This document shows, one piece after another, positions 24,613-32,844 of a stretch of DNA of 39,165 nt. The translations under genes were made by a program, and so were the position numbers. The DNA lies in assembly GCA_045631885.1 (NCBI GenBank), contig JAZQVN010000003.1, positions 1-39,165 of the forward strand, given 5' to 3'. Origin of the DNA: CAJOLV01 sp045631885 (GTDB taxonomy: Bacteria > Bacillota_I > Bacilli_A > RFN20 > CAG-826). The notes under the pieces were generated by a model. That model saw nothing but the letters and a program-made list of their open reading frames with translations. It searched no databases and was not told the DNA's origin. The first letter of the stretch is position 1. The number at the start of each line of letters is the position of its first letter.

Positions 24613-26361
24613 TTATAAGCTACTCAATAGAGTAGGAATATCAAAATATTTATCGTAATCAATTAATTTATCAGCTTTTGCAGTTTCTTCACTACCAATC
24701 CATCTATCATAATCGTTTTCCACAAAACCAATATGATATAAGGAAGAGTGAACGAAATATTCTCCGCTTGGTAAATAAGCTTCGGCCACTGCGCATTCTC
24801 CACCACCGGAGTTTTGTCCGATGATTGTGGCGATGTTTTGCTTTTGCGCTAAGAATGGCAAGGCGTTACCACAAGAATATGAATAACAGCTTGTTAATAA
24901 ATAAATCTTAAAATCATCACCATAGACATCGTCTAAATTATAATCACCATCTAAATTGGAGTCTACTTTAGCGATATATCTAACGATATCGTTTGATTTA
25001 TCAGTTTTCATAAATGTTTTTGAACTATTATTCTTTGATAATAAAGACAAAATCTTCATCATGACACCTAATGTGCCACCACCATTGACAGAGATATCAA
25101 TGACGACTTTTTTAACTCCACCATGATCTTTGATATCTTTTAAGTTTTTCGCAACTCTGAAGTAAGAATCGAGGTCTGCAATATCTTCTCTGACTGAGCC
25201 ATCTTCGTTATAAGCGTTTTCTACAAATGTAAAACCATCAAATGGGAAATACGCTACTTCGTCGCTTAAATACACAACACTATCAAGTGTTTGATCAATT
25301 GATTTATAGAAAGCAACTCTTGAAGTGTATAACAAAGCGGCGGTTTGAATCATATTTGTTAAAGTTGGTCCTAATGAGTTTTGTGTTCCTGTGCTCCATG
25401 GATATTCAAATTTATCCGCTGGTTGAGAATGGCCTTCATCTAAAAAGGCAAACACACTCGCGTAGGCTTTATTTCTCGCATCATCATCTCCGCTCATGAA
25501 ATCATTTAATAAATTATTTTCTTTAAATAATTCAGTCATTGAATCGATTTTTCTAGTTGACTTTAAACCATATAAGTTTTCAAGGATAAATAAGAAAGCG
25601 TTATATCTATCTTCTCTTAAATATTCAGGCATTTTGACTAAATCATTTTTAATGATGTCGTTAGCTTCACCATAAGCGGAAGTTAATTCATTGCCGCTAT
25701 AAAATAAGACATTTTTAAGTTCTTCATTTGTTAAATATTGGTAAATATTCTTATAAGAATAATAATGATGAATACCGGTATTTGGAGCGATAACTGCATC
25801 CAATAAAGATAATGGTAGATAAGTTAAATTATCGTGAACAAAGACGCGATAAGTTGTATTATCCCAAGAATAAGTGACTGGTTTACCACTAGAAGCGGTC
25901 ATAGAAGCATCTATTTTTCCTCCTACATATAATGAGGAGTTAGTGTAATCTTTGTTTGTTGTTAATGATGAAGCGGGATCTCCAGAAAGGGAAATGGTTT
26001 TCTCTAATTGGTTAAACTCCACTGCAAATAAATAAGAACTACCAGAAGTGACCATGAACATCGTTGAACCACCGACATCAGACACTCGATAATCAAAACC
26101 AGCCTTCTTATAAGGAAGAAGCATAGAGGTATATGTTTCTAAAGTCATATAAGGAACGTGCTCTTGTTTATCAACAATTAAAGAGGAAATATCACCTTTT
26201 TTATAATTAGAAATATCTTTCCATTCTTCTCCTTGGTTAATTAGTGAATAATAAGAGATATCTTTTTTATCGACAGTAAAGACATTGATGTTACAGCCCG
26301 TTAAAGATAAAGCGAAGGCACTGACTAATAGACAAATTGGGGTTTTAATAGTTCTTTTCAT
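24613..26361 (-). CDS. S41-type serine protease lipoprotein
   Basis: This 582-residue lipoprotein has lipobox Cys23 (LSLTGC). The last 190 residues look like an S41 peptidase core: the strand VVIDISVNGGGTLGVMMK, the nucleophile region LTSCYSYSCGNAL (candidate Ser about 496) and IIGQNSGGGECAVAEAY. The Lys used by C-terminal processing peptidases (GKG) is Gly here, so it would belong to the tricorn-like S41 branch that uses a Ser-His dyad. No PDZ domain is seen. The first 350 residues hold an N-terminal region with a beta hairpin domain (VSDVGGSTMFMV) that I cannot name. SD is TTGGAG. It is the first gene of the ABC operon, where it might process a peptide exported or sensed by the transporter (inference). 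Confidence 0.78.
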   Translation of the reverse strand: MKRTIKTPICLLVSAFALSLTGCNINVFTVDKKDISYYSLINQGEEWKDISNYKKGDISSLIVDKQEHVPYMTLETYTSMLLPYKKAGFDYRVSDVGGSTMFMVTSGSSYLFAVEFNQLEKTISLSGDPASSLTTNKDYTNSSLYVGGKIDASMTASSGKPVTYSWDNTTYRVFVHDNLTYLPLSLLDAVIAPNTGIHHYYSYKNIYQYLTNEELKNVLFYSGNELTSAYGEANDIIKNDLVKMPEYLREDRYNAFLFILENLYGLKSTRKIDSMTELFKENNLLNDFMSGDDDARNKAYASVFAFLDEGHSQPADKFEYPWSTGTQNSLGPTLTNMIQTAALLYTSRVAFYKSIDQTLDSVVYLSDEVAYFPFDGFTFVENAYNEDGSVREDIADLDSYFRVAKNLKDIKDHGGVKKVVIDISVNGGGTLGVMMKILSLLSKNNSSKTFMKTDKSNDIVRYIAKVDSNLDGDYNLDDVYGDDFKIYLLTSCYSYSCGNALPFLAQKQNIATIIGQNSGGGECAVAEAYLPSGEYFVHSSLYHIGFVENDYDRWIGSEETAKADKLIDYDKYFDIPTLLSSL

Positions 26362-26422
26362 AAGCTACTCCAATAATTCTTTTATAAAAGAATAATATCA
26401 CATTTATTCTTTGTAATTAAAG

Positions 26423-26448
26423 AAAAAACTCACATTTTATAGTGAGTT
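26423..26448 (-). terminator. Carboxylesterase terminator
   Basis: On the minus strand AACTCAC pairs with GTGAGTT around an 8-nt loop and is followed by TTTTT. Confidence 0.87.
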
Positions 26449-26457
26449 ATCTTTTTC

Positions 26458-28272
26458 TTATTCGATTGGGTTATCCATGAACTCTTGAATGAGTGGATAG
26501 AGGTCTAAATATTTATCATCAATAAGGCCAACATTTTCTCCTAATTCCATGACCTTATCATGGTCGTTATTATAGGTTGGCCAGTTTTCTAAACCTGATT
26601 GATTTGGATTACCGTTTTTGGCGAAGTTAGCCCAATATGAGAGCATCTTTTCGGATAAGTCTCTATCACTATCGTTATAACGATAACCATAAGGAGAACG
26701 TTTGACATTACCATATGCATAAATCATCTCTCCGGAATGGAATGTGCCATGATATCCATTTTCTTTTGTAAATTGATAACGATAAACAGTTACTCCATTA
26801 TCTAACGCCATATTGCTCCAATAGTGATGTGGGGCTATGAACCAATAAACAGAGATGATTTCATTAAATGCGCTGAAGGCATCTACTTTAATCTTATCAG
26901 CGTATAAATCGTAAATCTTCGTACCTACTTCTTTTCCAAAATATGTAGTCAATCTTTCTTTGATATTTCCCGCATTTGTAGGGCTTAATAAATAAATTGG
27001 AATAACGAATGCATCCGCTTCTAAGATGTTATAACCATTTAATAAAGCTTCTTCGTTGTTTTCGTGATCTTGATATACTTCATAAGGGTTTTTGGTTAAA
27101 GCGTATCCATCTAAAGTCATTGATGAATTAGAGAAACTTGTATTCACTAATTTTTCTGCAGGGATTTTTCTTAATTCTTCAATAGAAGAACAATTAAATT
27201 CTTTCATGATATCTTGGCCAGTTTTTAACGCGTCATCCATCTTACGATAAGTATGAGGAGGAGTTGTTAAAACTAGTGAAGAAGATTCACCAATCGCTCT
27301 TTTGAATAAACCTTTGGCTAATGGAGAAGTACAAATCGCGGAAACACTGCTACTACCTGCGGATTCTCCCGCGACAGTAATGTTATTTTTATCTCCACCA
27401 AAATAGGAGGCATTATCATTAATCCATTGAAGAGCTTTGATTTGATCTAATAAACCATAGTTACCAGTTGTGTGGTTACCTGATTCTTTAGCTAAATCTT
27501 CATGAGCAAAATAACCAAAGACATTTAAACGATATTGAATGGTGATCATAATGACATCCTTTTTCGCCATTTCTTCACCGTTATAATCTTCATACGCTGA
27601 TGAACCACTAGTAAGAGAACCACCATGGATAAAGACTAAAATTGGTAAATTAGTCTCATCATTATTCGGTCTCCAAATGTTTAAGTATAAGGAGTCTTCT
27701 GACATATTTTGTAATGGATGCATATTCCAATCTGGATGCCATCCTTTAGAGGCATAAATATCAGCGATTGTGCTTGTCACATCATTGTCCGCAGGTTGCA
27801 TACTTCTCGCCGCAAAATGGGTGCAATCTTTGACTCCTTCCCAAGGGATAACATCTTGTGGTTCTTTCCATCTTAATTCACCAACAGGTGCTTGAGCGTA
27901 GGGTATGCCAGCGTAAATCTGTACAGTTTTATCTTCGTTATAAACTCCGACAATATCTCCGTCTTTTAAAGACATTTTTTCTGTTTTTACTGGATTTGCG
28001 TAATATGCAGCGCTTTTAATTTCAACCGATGGTTTTGCAGCAGGAAGGATAAATACATTTGATACGACAACCGCTAAAAAAGGTATCATCCTAATGATGA
28101 ATTTCTTATTTCTTAAAACGATTCTCATCACTATTGCAGAGATTAAAATAATCACTTCAATAATGAATAATACTAATGGGCCGTTCGCTAAATCTAAATA
28201 GAAAACTAATATTCCTGAAATGAGAATACTGATAATCGGAAAGAATATCCAAAATAAAACTTTTTTGACCAT
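26458..28272 (-). CDS. Membrane-anchored type B carboxylesterase
   Basis: This 604-residue protein has three N-terminal membrane segments (about 5-25, 32-53, 60-78), then an extracellular alpha/beta-hydrolase of the carboxylesterase type B family. Visible are the entry motif DIVGVYNEDKTVQIYAGIPY, EDSLYLNIW (about 192-200), the oxyanion HGG (216-218), the nucleophile elbow GESAGS (Ser304) and the catalytic His in HSGEMIYAYG (about 512). The acid is probably in LEADAF. It should hydrolyse esters or lipids outside the membrane; the substrate is unknown. The start at 28272 has SD GAGG; 12 upstream codons are rejected for lack of an SD. Most bacterial family members are secreted or cytosolic, so the triple-span anchor is unusual. 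Confidence 0.88.
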   Translation of the reverse strand: MVKKVLFWIFFPIISILISGILVFYLDLANGPLVLFIIEVIILISAIVMRIVLRNKKFIIRMIPFLAVVVSNVFILPAAKPSVEIKSAAYYANPVKTEKMSLKDGDIVGVYNEDKTVQIYAGIPYAQAPVGELRWKEPQDVIPWEGVKDCTHFAARSMQPADNDVTSTIADIYASKGWHPDWNMHPLQNMSEDSLYLNIWRPNNDETNLPILVFIHGGSLTSGSSAYEDYNGEEMAKKDVIMITIQYRLNVFGYFAHEDLAKESGNHTTGNYGLLDQIKALQWINDNASYFGGDKNNITVAGESAGSSSVSAICTSPLAKGLFKRAIGESSSLVLTTPPHTYRKMDDALKTGQDIMKEFNCSSIEELRKIPAEKLVNTSFSNSSMTLDGYALTKNPYEVYQDHENNEEALLNGYNILEADAFVIPIYLLSPTNAGNIKERLTTYFGKEVGTKIYDLYADKIKVDAFSAFNEIISVYWFIAPHHYWSNMALDNGVTVYRYQFTKENGYHGTFHSGEMIYAYGNVKRSPYGYRYNDSDRDLSEKMLSYWANFAKNGNPNQSGLENWPTYNNDHDKVMELGENVGLIDDKYLDLYPLIQEFMDNPIE

Positions 28273-28338
28273 AAGATGAACCTCTACTAGAAATATTTTA
28301 TATTTCATATGTAGATATATGCAATCAAAACTATTTAT

Positions 28339-28362
28339 CTCATTAAATAATGAGTATATACT
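28339..28362 (+). promoter_or_regulatory. Uridine kinase promoter region with dyad
   Basis: A perfect dyad CTCATT-N4-AATGAG (28339-28354) lies just upstream of a -10-like TATACT (28357-28362), 18 nt before the ATG and its GAGG SD. The dyad could be an operator; no clear -35 is seen. Confidence 0.4.
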
Positions 28363-28380
28363 ATTACGCGAGGTAAAATT

Positions 28381-28998
28381 ATGAGCAAAGTAATACTTAT
28401 CGGCGGTGGTTCCGCTAGCGGAAAGACCTACACATTAAATAAAGTTTTAGAAAAGATTCCTAGTGACAGAGTGTGTCATATTTCTTTAGATGACTACTAT
28501 AAAGACTTCTCTATTCTTCCTTTTGAAGAAAGAGCGAAAATCAATTTTGATCATCCTAAATCATTTGACTGGAAATTAATCAATCAACAATTAAGAGATT
28601 TGAAAAATGGTAAAGCCATTGAAAAACCAATTTATGACTTCACTATTCACGGAAGAAAACCTGAAACCGAATTAGTGGAACCAAAAGAATTAATCATCAT
28701 CGAAGGTATTATGGCTTTAGTTAATAAAGATTTAAGAGAATTAGGTGATTTATCTGTTTATATCTCCGCTTCTAGAGAAAGAAGACTAGTGAGAAGAATC
28801 GAAAGAGATATGAAAGAAAGAGGTAGAACTTACGAAAGTATTATTGAACAATACTTCGCGACAGTCCTACCAATGTATGAAGAAATCATCGCACCAAGTC
28901 AATATTATGCTGACCTCATCATTAATAATGATGGTTACAGCAGAAAATCAATCGATGTTCTCGTATCGGTCATTAAAAATATGTTATTAGGAGACTAA
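28381..28998 (+). CDS. udk: Uridine kinase (pyrimidine salvage)
   Basis: This enzyme phosphorylates uridine and cytidine with ATP or GTP to give UMP and CMP. The 205 residues fit the family (about 205-215). The P-loop is GGGSASGKT (8-16); the family motifs ISLDDYYKD, FDHPKSFDW, KPIYDFTIHGR and IIIEGIMAL follow in order, with the lid Arg residues in RRLVRRIERDMKERGR. It is the only plus-strand gene between enolase and the window end. SD is GAGG. Its stop overlaps the convergent gene at 28995-29372 by 4 bp, and its likely terminator lies inside that gene. Confidence 0.93.
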   Translation: MSKVILIGGGSASGKTYTLNKVLEKIPSDRVCHISLDDYYKDFSILPFEERAKINFDHPKSFDWKLINQQLRDLKNGKAIEKPIYDFTIHGRKPETELVEPKELIIIEGIMALVNKDLRELGDLSVYISASRERRLVRRIERDMKERGRTYESIIEQYFATVLPMYEEIIAPSQYYADLIINNDGYSRKSIDVLVSVIKNMLLGD

Positions 28999-29372
28999 TG
29001 TCTTCTCATTAAAATAAATGTTGTAATGGTTGGGATAAAGGATATTACCATTATCACTAAACCAATAAACCAAACATAGAACGCAAAAGAGAAAAGAGAG
29101 GCAATGAATATCCCTGTTCCATAAAGGAAGAGAGGTAAGAAACTCTCTTTTTTCATTGCAATAAAGACAATTATGCTAATGCATAAAGCAACGATAGAAA
29201 GGAAGAATAATCCTCTAAATAAATACGCTGCTCCGCCTAAAGTAGGGTTTTCAAATAAATGATGATCTCCGGCGAGTAAACTTCTAAATTCAACAAAGGA
29301 AAACACCATTGAAACCACTATCGCAATTGCTAAACCAAAGAAGGCAAAAATTAATCCAACTGTGCGTCTCAT
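28995..29372 (-). CDS. Small four-span membrane protein, function unknown
   Basis: This 125-residue protein has four hydrophobic segments (about 8-28, 47-68, 75-93, 97-120) with short connecting loops and an Arg/His-rich end (LMRRH). No family is recognised. Its start overlaps the stop of the phospholipase gene by 4 bp (ATGA), so translation is coupled and the two probably work together at the membrane. Its 3' end overlaps udk tail to tail, and the udk terminator hairpin falls within it. Confidence 0.68.
   Translation of the reverse strand: MRRTVGLIFAFFGLAIAIVVSMVFSFVEFRSLLAGDHHLFENPTLGGAAYLFRGLFFLSIVALCISIIVFIAMKKESFLPLFLYGTGIFIASLFSFAFYVWFIGLVIMVISFIPTITTFILMRRH
29128..29153 (+). terminator. 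Likely udk terminator, inside the opposite-strand gene
   Basis: A 7-bp stem AAGAGAG with CTCTCTT around an 8-nt loop is followed by four Ts, on the plus strand about 130 nt after the udk stop. It would leave a udk 3' tail antisense to the membrane protein gene. Confidence 0.6.
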
Positions 29373-30286
29373 ATATTTTTTCCTCCTTCGAAGAAAACAT
29401 CCATATGAGCACTGGTGACAAAATCGTACAAAACAATGCCAACATCACTATATTTAGAAATAACATCATCAATCCATGAATTCACTTCTTTTGCTGCGCT
29501 TGGTGCATATGTTGGTGGGAATCCGCTTGTCTTATAAGCACTTAAAAAATTGATTTTTAATGCATGACCTTGGGTATTTAAACAAGAAACAACTTCATTT
29601 TTCTTTTCATCAATTGTTCTTATCTTGTATGTGTCTTGCACATAAATATCACTACTTTCCATGACAAAAGAGCAACTATCTTTCCATTCGTTATAAGCCT
29701 CTATTCCAATCGTGGAATTTGGATAACGAGATAAAATTGATACTTTTCCTCTCACATCTTCTAGGCGTTCTGGTATTTCTCTATCTTTTAGATAGACATC
29801 TTTATCTAAATATTTTAATAAAGCTTCTTCAAAACCAATTGAGGAACTACTCGCATCCGCTTCTTCTTTGATAGACATAATGATATATTCACCAGAATGG
29901 GCGGCTAAGAATGATTCCACTGTTCCACAGATATCTCTAAAAGTGGCTTTTTCATCAACGATTCCGTGCACCGCTTTTAATTCATTGTGGTCAAGTTTTA
30001 ATCTAATATCTAAAAATCTCACTCCAACATTAAGTTGGTCTTCTAAAGTTAAAGATTGACATTGGCCAGATAAATCACCGATAGAATATAACGCCATCGT
30101 GTCATGGCTTCCAGGCATAGCAATATTTCTAATTGCGTAATTACCAGGTAATTGGCTCATCCAATCAGTATGGGTGTGGCCACCTCTTCTTTGACTTAAT
30201 GCACCAGTAAAACCAAGAATTGAACAAGTCAAACCAAAAATAGATAAACCAATAGGAAGTATTAGTTTCTTAAAGTGACCACTCAT
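29369..30286 (-). CDS. Phosphatidylinositol-specific phospholipase C family protein
   Basis: PI-PLC enzymes of this type cleave phosphatidylinositol or its glycan-linked forms. The 305 residues fit the bacterial family. An N-terminal hydrophobic segment (about 8-28) acts as signal or anchor. The X-domain landmarks are present: IRNIAMPGSHDTMA (general-base His61), VGVRFLDIRLK (Arg90, Asp93), the acid His in VHGIV (His107), GEYIIMSIKEE, and VSILSRYP near residue 190. The start is fixed by the signal segment; there is no SD, and the candidate -10 lies 8 nt before the ATG. Bacterial relatives are often secreted factors acting on host membranes; whether this one is secreted or anchored is unclear. 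Confidence 0.88.
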   Translation of the reverse strand: MSGHFKKLILPIGLSIFGLTCSILGFTGALSQRRGGHTHTDWMSQLPGNYAIRNIAMPGSHDTMALYSIGDLSGQCQSLTLEDQLNVGVRFLDIRLKLDHNELKAVHGIVDEKATFRDICGTVESFLAAHSGEYIIMSIKEEADASSSSIGFEEALLKYLDKDVYLKDREIPERLEDVRGKVSILSRYPNSTIGIEAYNEWKDSCSFVMESSDIYVQDTYKIRTIDEKKNEVVSCLNTQGHALKINFLSAYKTSGFPPTYAPSAAKEVNSWIDDVISKYSDVGIVLYDFVTSAHMDVFFEGGKNI

Positions 30287-30294
30287 TAAAAAAC

Positions 30295-30321
30295 ATTTTA
30301 CACCATATTTTATTTTGTAAA
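30295..30321 (-). promoter_or_regulatory. Candidate phospholipase promoter, nearly leaderless
   Basis: On the minus strand TAAAAT (30300-30295) ends 8 nt before the ATG; a TTTACA (30321-30316) lies 15 bp upstream, which is short. No SD follows. Confidence 0.4.
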
Positions 30322-30350
30322 AACTATATTTTTATCAGTGATTATGGCGT

Positions 30351-30375
30351 AAAGAAAAGGGATTTAAATCCCTTT
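30351..30375 (-). terminator. Terminator of the lysine transporter operon
   Basis: A perfect 20-bp palindrome (AAAGGGATTT with AAATCCCTTT, 30356-30375) is followed on the minus strand by TTCTTT, about 80 nt after the ATPase stop. Confidence 0.82.
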
Positions 30376-30454
30376 CTTTCTGTTCTTTTGTTATACGCTA
30401 CACCGCACCTTAATAATTTGACATTAATTAAATGCCTTTACATTGATCGTTTTT

Positions 30455-31192
30455 TTAATGATTCATCCTTTTAAGGAAAGAGATGATTCTCTCTTTTTCT
30501 GGGTGTTCAAAGAAATCATCTGCGGGTTTATCTTCTAGCACTTTTCCTTCATCGATAAAGATAACTCGATTTGATACTTCTTTAGCAAAGTGCATTTCGT
30601 GAGTGACAATAATCATCGTTAAACCGGTTGAGGCTAATTTTCTCATAACATCGAGAACTTCAGAAACCATTTCCGGATCTAACGCAGAAGTTGGTTCATC
30701 AAACAACAAACACTCTGGTTCCATCGCTAAAGCACGAGCAATCGCCACTCTTTGTTTTTGCCCGCCTGATAATTGACTTGGACGAGCGTTGATGTATTGT
30801 TCCATGCCCACTGCTTTTAAATATTGAAGAGCTTTTGTTTTTGCTTCCGCTTTATCTCTTTTTAAAACTGTGAGCTGACCAATCATACAATTCTTCAAAA
30901 CAGACATATTTTCAAATAGGTTAAATGATTGAAAGACCATACCAACTTTCATAGAGAGTCTTTCTTTGGATAATTGACCAGCAATCGCGCTTTCTCCATC
31001 AATGAGAATATCTCCACCAGTTGGTTCTTCTAACAAATTGATGCATCTTAACAAAGTGGACTTTCCAGAACCACTAGAACCGATGATAGATATGACTTCA
31101 CCTTTATTGATATCTAAAGATATACCTCTTAAAACATCATGGTCACCGAAAGTTTTTGATAAATTAGTGATTTTAATAAACGCTTCGCTCAT
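30455..31192 (-). CDS. Polar amino acid ABC transporter ATPase (GlnQ-type), probably lysine
   Basis: This 245-residue ATPase energises amino acid uptake. Walker A is GSSGSGKST (38-46), the signature LSGGQKQRVAIARALA is canonical, Walker B is CLLFDEPTSALD, and the H-loop is in IIVTHEMHFA. The length and motifs fit the GlnQ/HisP class. The ATG at 31192 lies 1 bp past the permease stop; in-frame GTG codons slightly upstream (31204, 31201) are possible but less likely. It is the third gene of an operon under a lysine riboswitch, so the transported amino acid is probably lysine or a precursor. Confidence 0.94.
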   Translation of the reverse strand: MSEAFIKITNLSKTFGDHDVLRGISLDINKGEVISIIGSSGSGKSTLLRCINLLEEPTGGDILIDGESAIAGQLSKERLSMKVGMVFQSFNLFENMSVLKNCMIGQLTVLKRDKAEAKTKALQYLKAVGMEQYINARPSQLSGGQKQRVAIARALAMEPECLLFDEPTSALDPEMVSEVLDVMRKLASTGLTMIIVTHEMHFAKEVSNRVIFIDEGKVLEDKPADDFFEHPEKERIISFLKRMNH

Positions 31193-31193
31193 A

Positions 31194-31949
31194 TTATTCA
31201 CCACTTTCCACTAATGGACCAATCGCATCTGATCCGTATAAAGAGTAATGCTGCTTACCAGCAAATTTCTTTTCGATTAATTTGATAATTCTTGTCACAG
31301 TAAATGTGAGGATAAAATAGATGACGCATCCAACTAGGTATACTGGGAAGTTTTTATAGGTCATTTTAACCGTCACTGTCATCACAAAATATAATTCAGT
31401 AACACCGATAACATTTAAGACAGATGTGTCTTTGATATTGATCACAAACTCATTAGAAACCGCAGGTAAGATGGTTTTCATCACTTGAGGAATGATTACG
31501 TGAAACATCGTTTGGAAATGATTCATTCCTAAAGCATGTGCGGCTTCAAATTGACCTTTATCAATGCCGATAATGCCACCTCTAACTATTTCCGCGATAT
31601 ATGCACCTGTATTGATGGAAACAATAACAATTGCTGAAGGAATTAAAGGGAGAGTTTCTCCACCCATCATGAAAGCATATCCCCAATAAATAACCACTGC
31701 TTGCACCATCATTGGGGTGCCTCTAAAGATTTCAATATAAGCGGTTAATAGGAAATTAATCCCTTTTTGAATGACAAATAAAACTTTGTTTTTGCTATAT
31801 GGAATAGTGCGAATAATACCAATAATTAAGCCAAAGACTAAACCAATTAATGTTGCGATTAATGATATCACTAGTGTCCATACAACACCTAATAAGAAGT
31901 CTTGCCAGTAATTTGATATGATATACCAAACATCATTAAAGAAACTCAT
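31194..31949 (-). CDS. Polar amino acid ABC transporter permease (HisMQ-type), probably lysine
   Basis: This 251-residue inner-membrane permease has about five spans and the diagnostic coupling loop EAAHALGMNHFQTMFHVIIP (about residues 135-155) that docks on the ATPase. RGTPMMVQAVVIYWG is also typical. It is one copy only, so it would act as a homodimer. It starts 3 bp after the binding-protein stop. An extra C-terminal tail (about 225-251, HYSLYGSDAIGPL) is hydrophilic. Lysine is inferred from the upstream riboswitch. Confidence 0.94.
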   Translation of the reverse strand: MSFFNDVWYIISNYWQDFLLGVVWTLVISLIATLIGLVFGLIIGIIRTIPYSKNKVLFVIQKGINFLLTAYIEIFRGTPMMVQAVVIYWGYAFMMGGETLPLIPSAIVIVSINTGAYIAEIVRGGIIGIDKGQFEAAHALGMNHFQTMFHVIIPQVMKTILPAVSNEFVINIKDTSVLNVIGVTELYFVMTVTVKMTYKNFPVYLVGCVIYFILTFTVTRIIKLIEKKFAGKQHYSLYGSDAIGPLVESGE

Positions 31950-31952
31950 AAA

Positions 31953-32816
31953 CTAACTACAGAATGTTAACGCGGTTGGTTCTTCGGCAATATATCCATC
32001 AATACTACCGGCTTCTAAAGCAATTCTCATCGCCACAAAGTCATTTAAGTTTTCAACAACGGTGAGGTTTTTAGTTTGTGCTTTTAAAGCATCTAAATGG
32101 AAAGTGCCTGGTTGAGCGGCAATTTTTACACCAGCTTGATCGATATCGCTTAATGATTTAGCTTCTAATAATTTATTTCCCTTACGGGTAATAACCACTA
32201 AATTTGATTGATAATAATTTACGGAAAAATCAATTTCTTCTAATCTTTCTTCTGTTGGTGACATACCGGCGACAATACCGGTAATCGCTCCACTATTAAC
32301 CGCAGGAAGTAAAGCATCCCATTCATATTGATAGATTTCTAGTTTCATATGTAACGCACTAGCCACTTGTGCAGCAATTTGTACATCGTATCCATTAGCA
32401 AATTTTCCAGAAATATTACTAATTGGATATGCACCGTTCTTATCATCGTTTTGTGTCCAGTTAAATGGGTCGTATGCACATTCCATGCCGACCTTGAATG
32501 TTCCCGCAGAAACATCATCAAATGTCGCTTCAGAAGTATATGTTGCGTTTTCATCGTTTTTTAACGCGACCATATCACCCATTAATTCGGTCCAATATTG
32601 AGGAGTAAGTGTGGATAAATAGGTATCGATTCCCACTTTCAAAGAGGAACCTTTCTTTAATCCGATTGCAATGGCTGTATCACCATCATCTGTGACAAAG
32701 CCATTTACATTATTTTGTAAGTGGACATAATCAAACTCGACTTGATTAGATCCACTACACGCAGGTAATGCTAGTAATGTAGCTGCTAGCAAGCTAATTC
32801 GCTTAATAATTCTCAT
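31953..32816 (-). CDS. Lysine-type ABC substrate-binding lipoprotein, apparently circularly permuted
   Basis: This 287-residue lipoprotein has lipobox Cys20 (LALPAC). Residues about 105-287 follow the normal start-to-middle order of a family 3 amino acid binding protein: FKVGMECAYDPFNW, GYDVQIAAQVASAL, YEWDALLPAVNSGAITGIVAG, MSPTEERLEEIDFS, then IDGYIAEEPTAL, where it stops. The segment that should follow (NGFxxxDxDTAIAIGLKKG and the closing helices) is instead at residues 24-85, right behind the lipobox, joined by a linker of about 20 residues. Together the parts make one full domain in permuted order. The start at 32816 has SD AAAGGAG, and the stop lies 3 bp before the permease, so no sequence is missing downstream. 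Lysine is inferred from the riboswitch. Confidence 0.9.
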   Translation of the reverse strand: MRIIKRISLLAATLLALPACSGSNQVEFDYVHLQNNVNGFVTDDGDTAIAIGLKKGSSLKVGIDTYLSTLTPQYWTELMGDMVALKNDENATYTSEATFDDVSAGTFKVGMECAYDPFNWTQNDDKNGAYPISNISGKFANGYDVQIAAQVASALHMKLEIYQYEWDALLPAVNSGAITGIVAGMSPTEERLEEIDFSVNYYQSNLVVITRKGNKLLEAKSLSDIDQAGVKIAAQPGTFHLDALKAQTKNLTVVENLNDFVAMRIALEAGSIDGYIAEEPTALTFCS

Positions 32817-32844
32817 TTTTTGTTCGCTCCTTTCGCTATTAATG

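Noticed and set aside
31953..32816. Binding protein simply truncated at the C-terminus by a mutation
   Set aside because: The missing segment is present at the N-terminus and the total length is that of one complete domain, so permutation explains it better.
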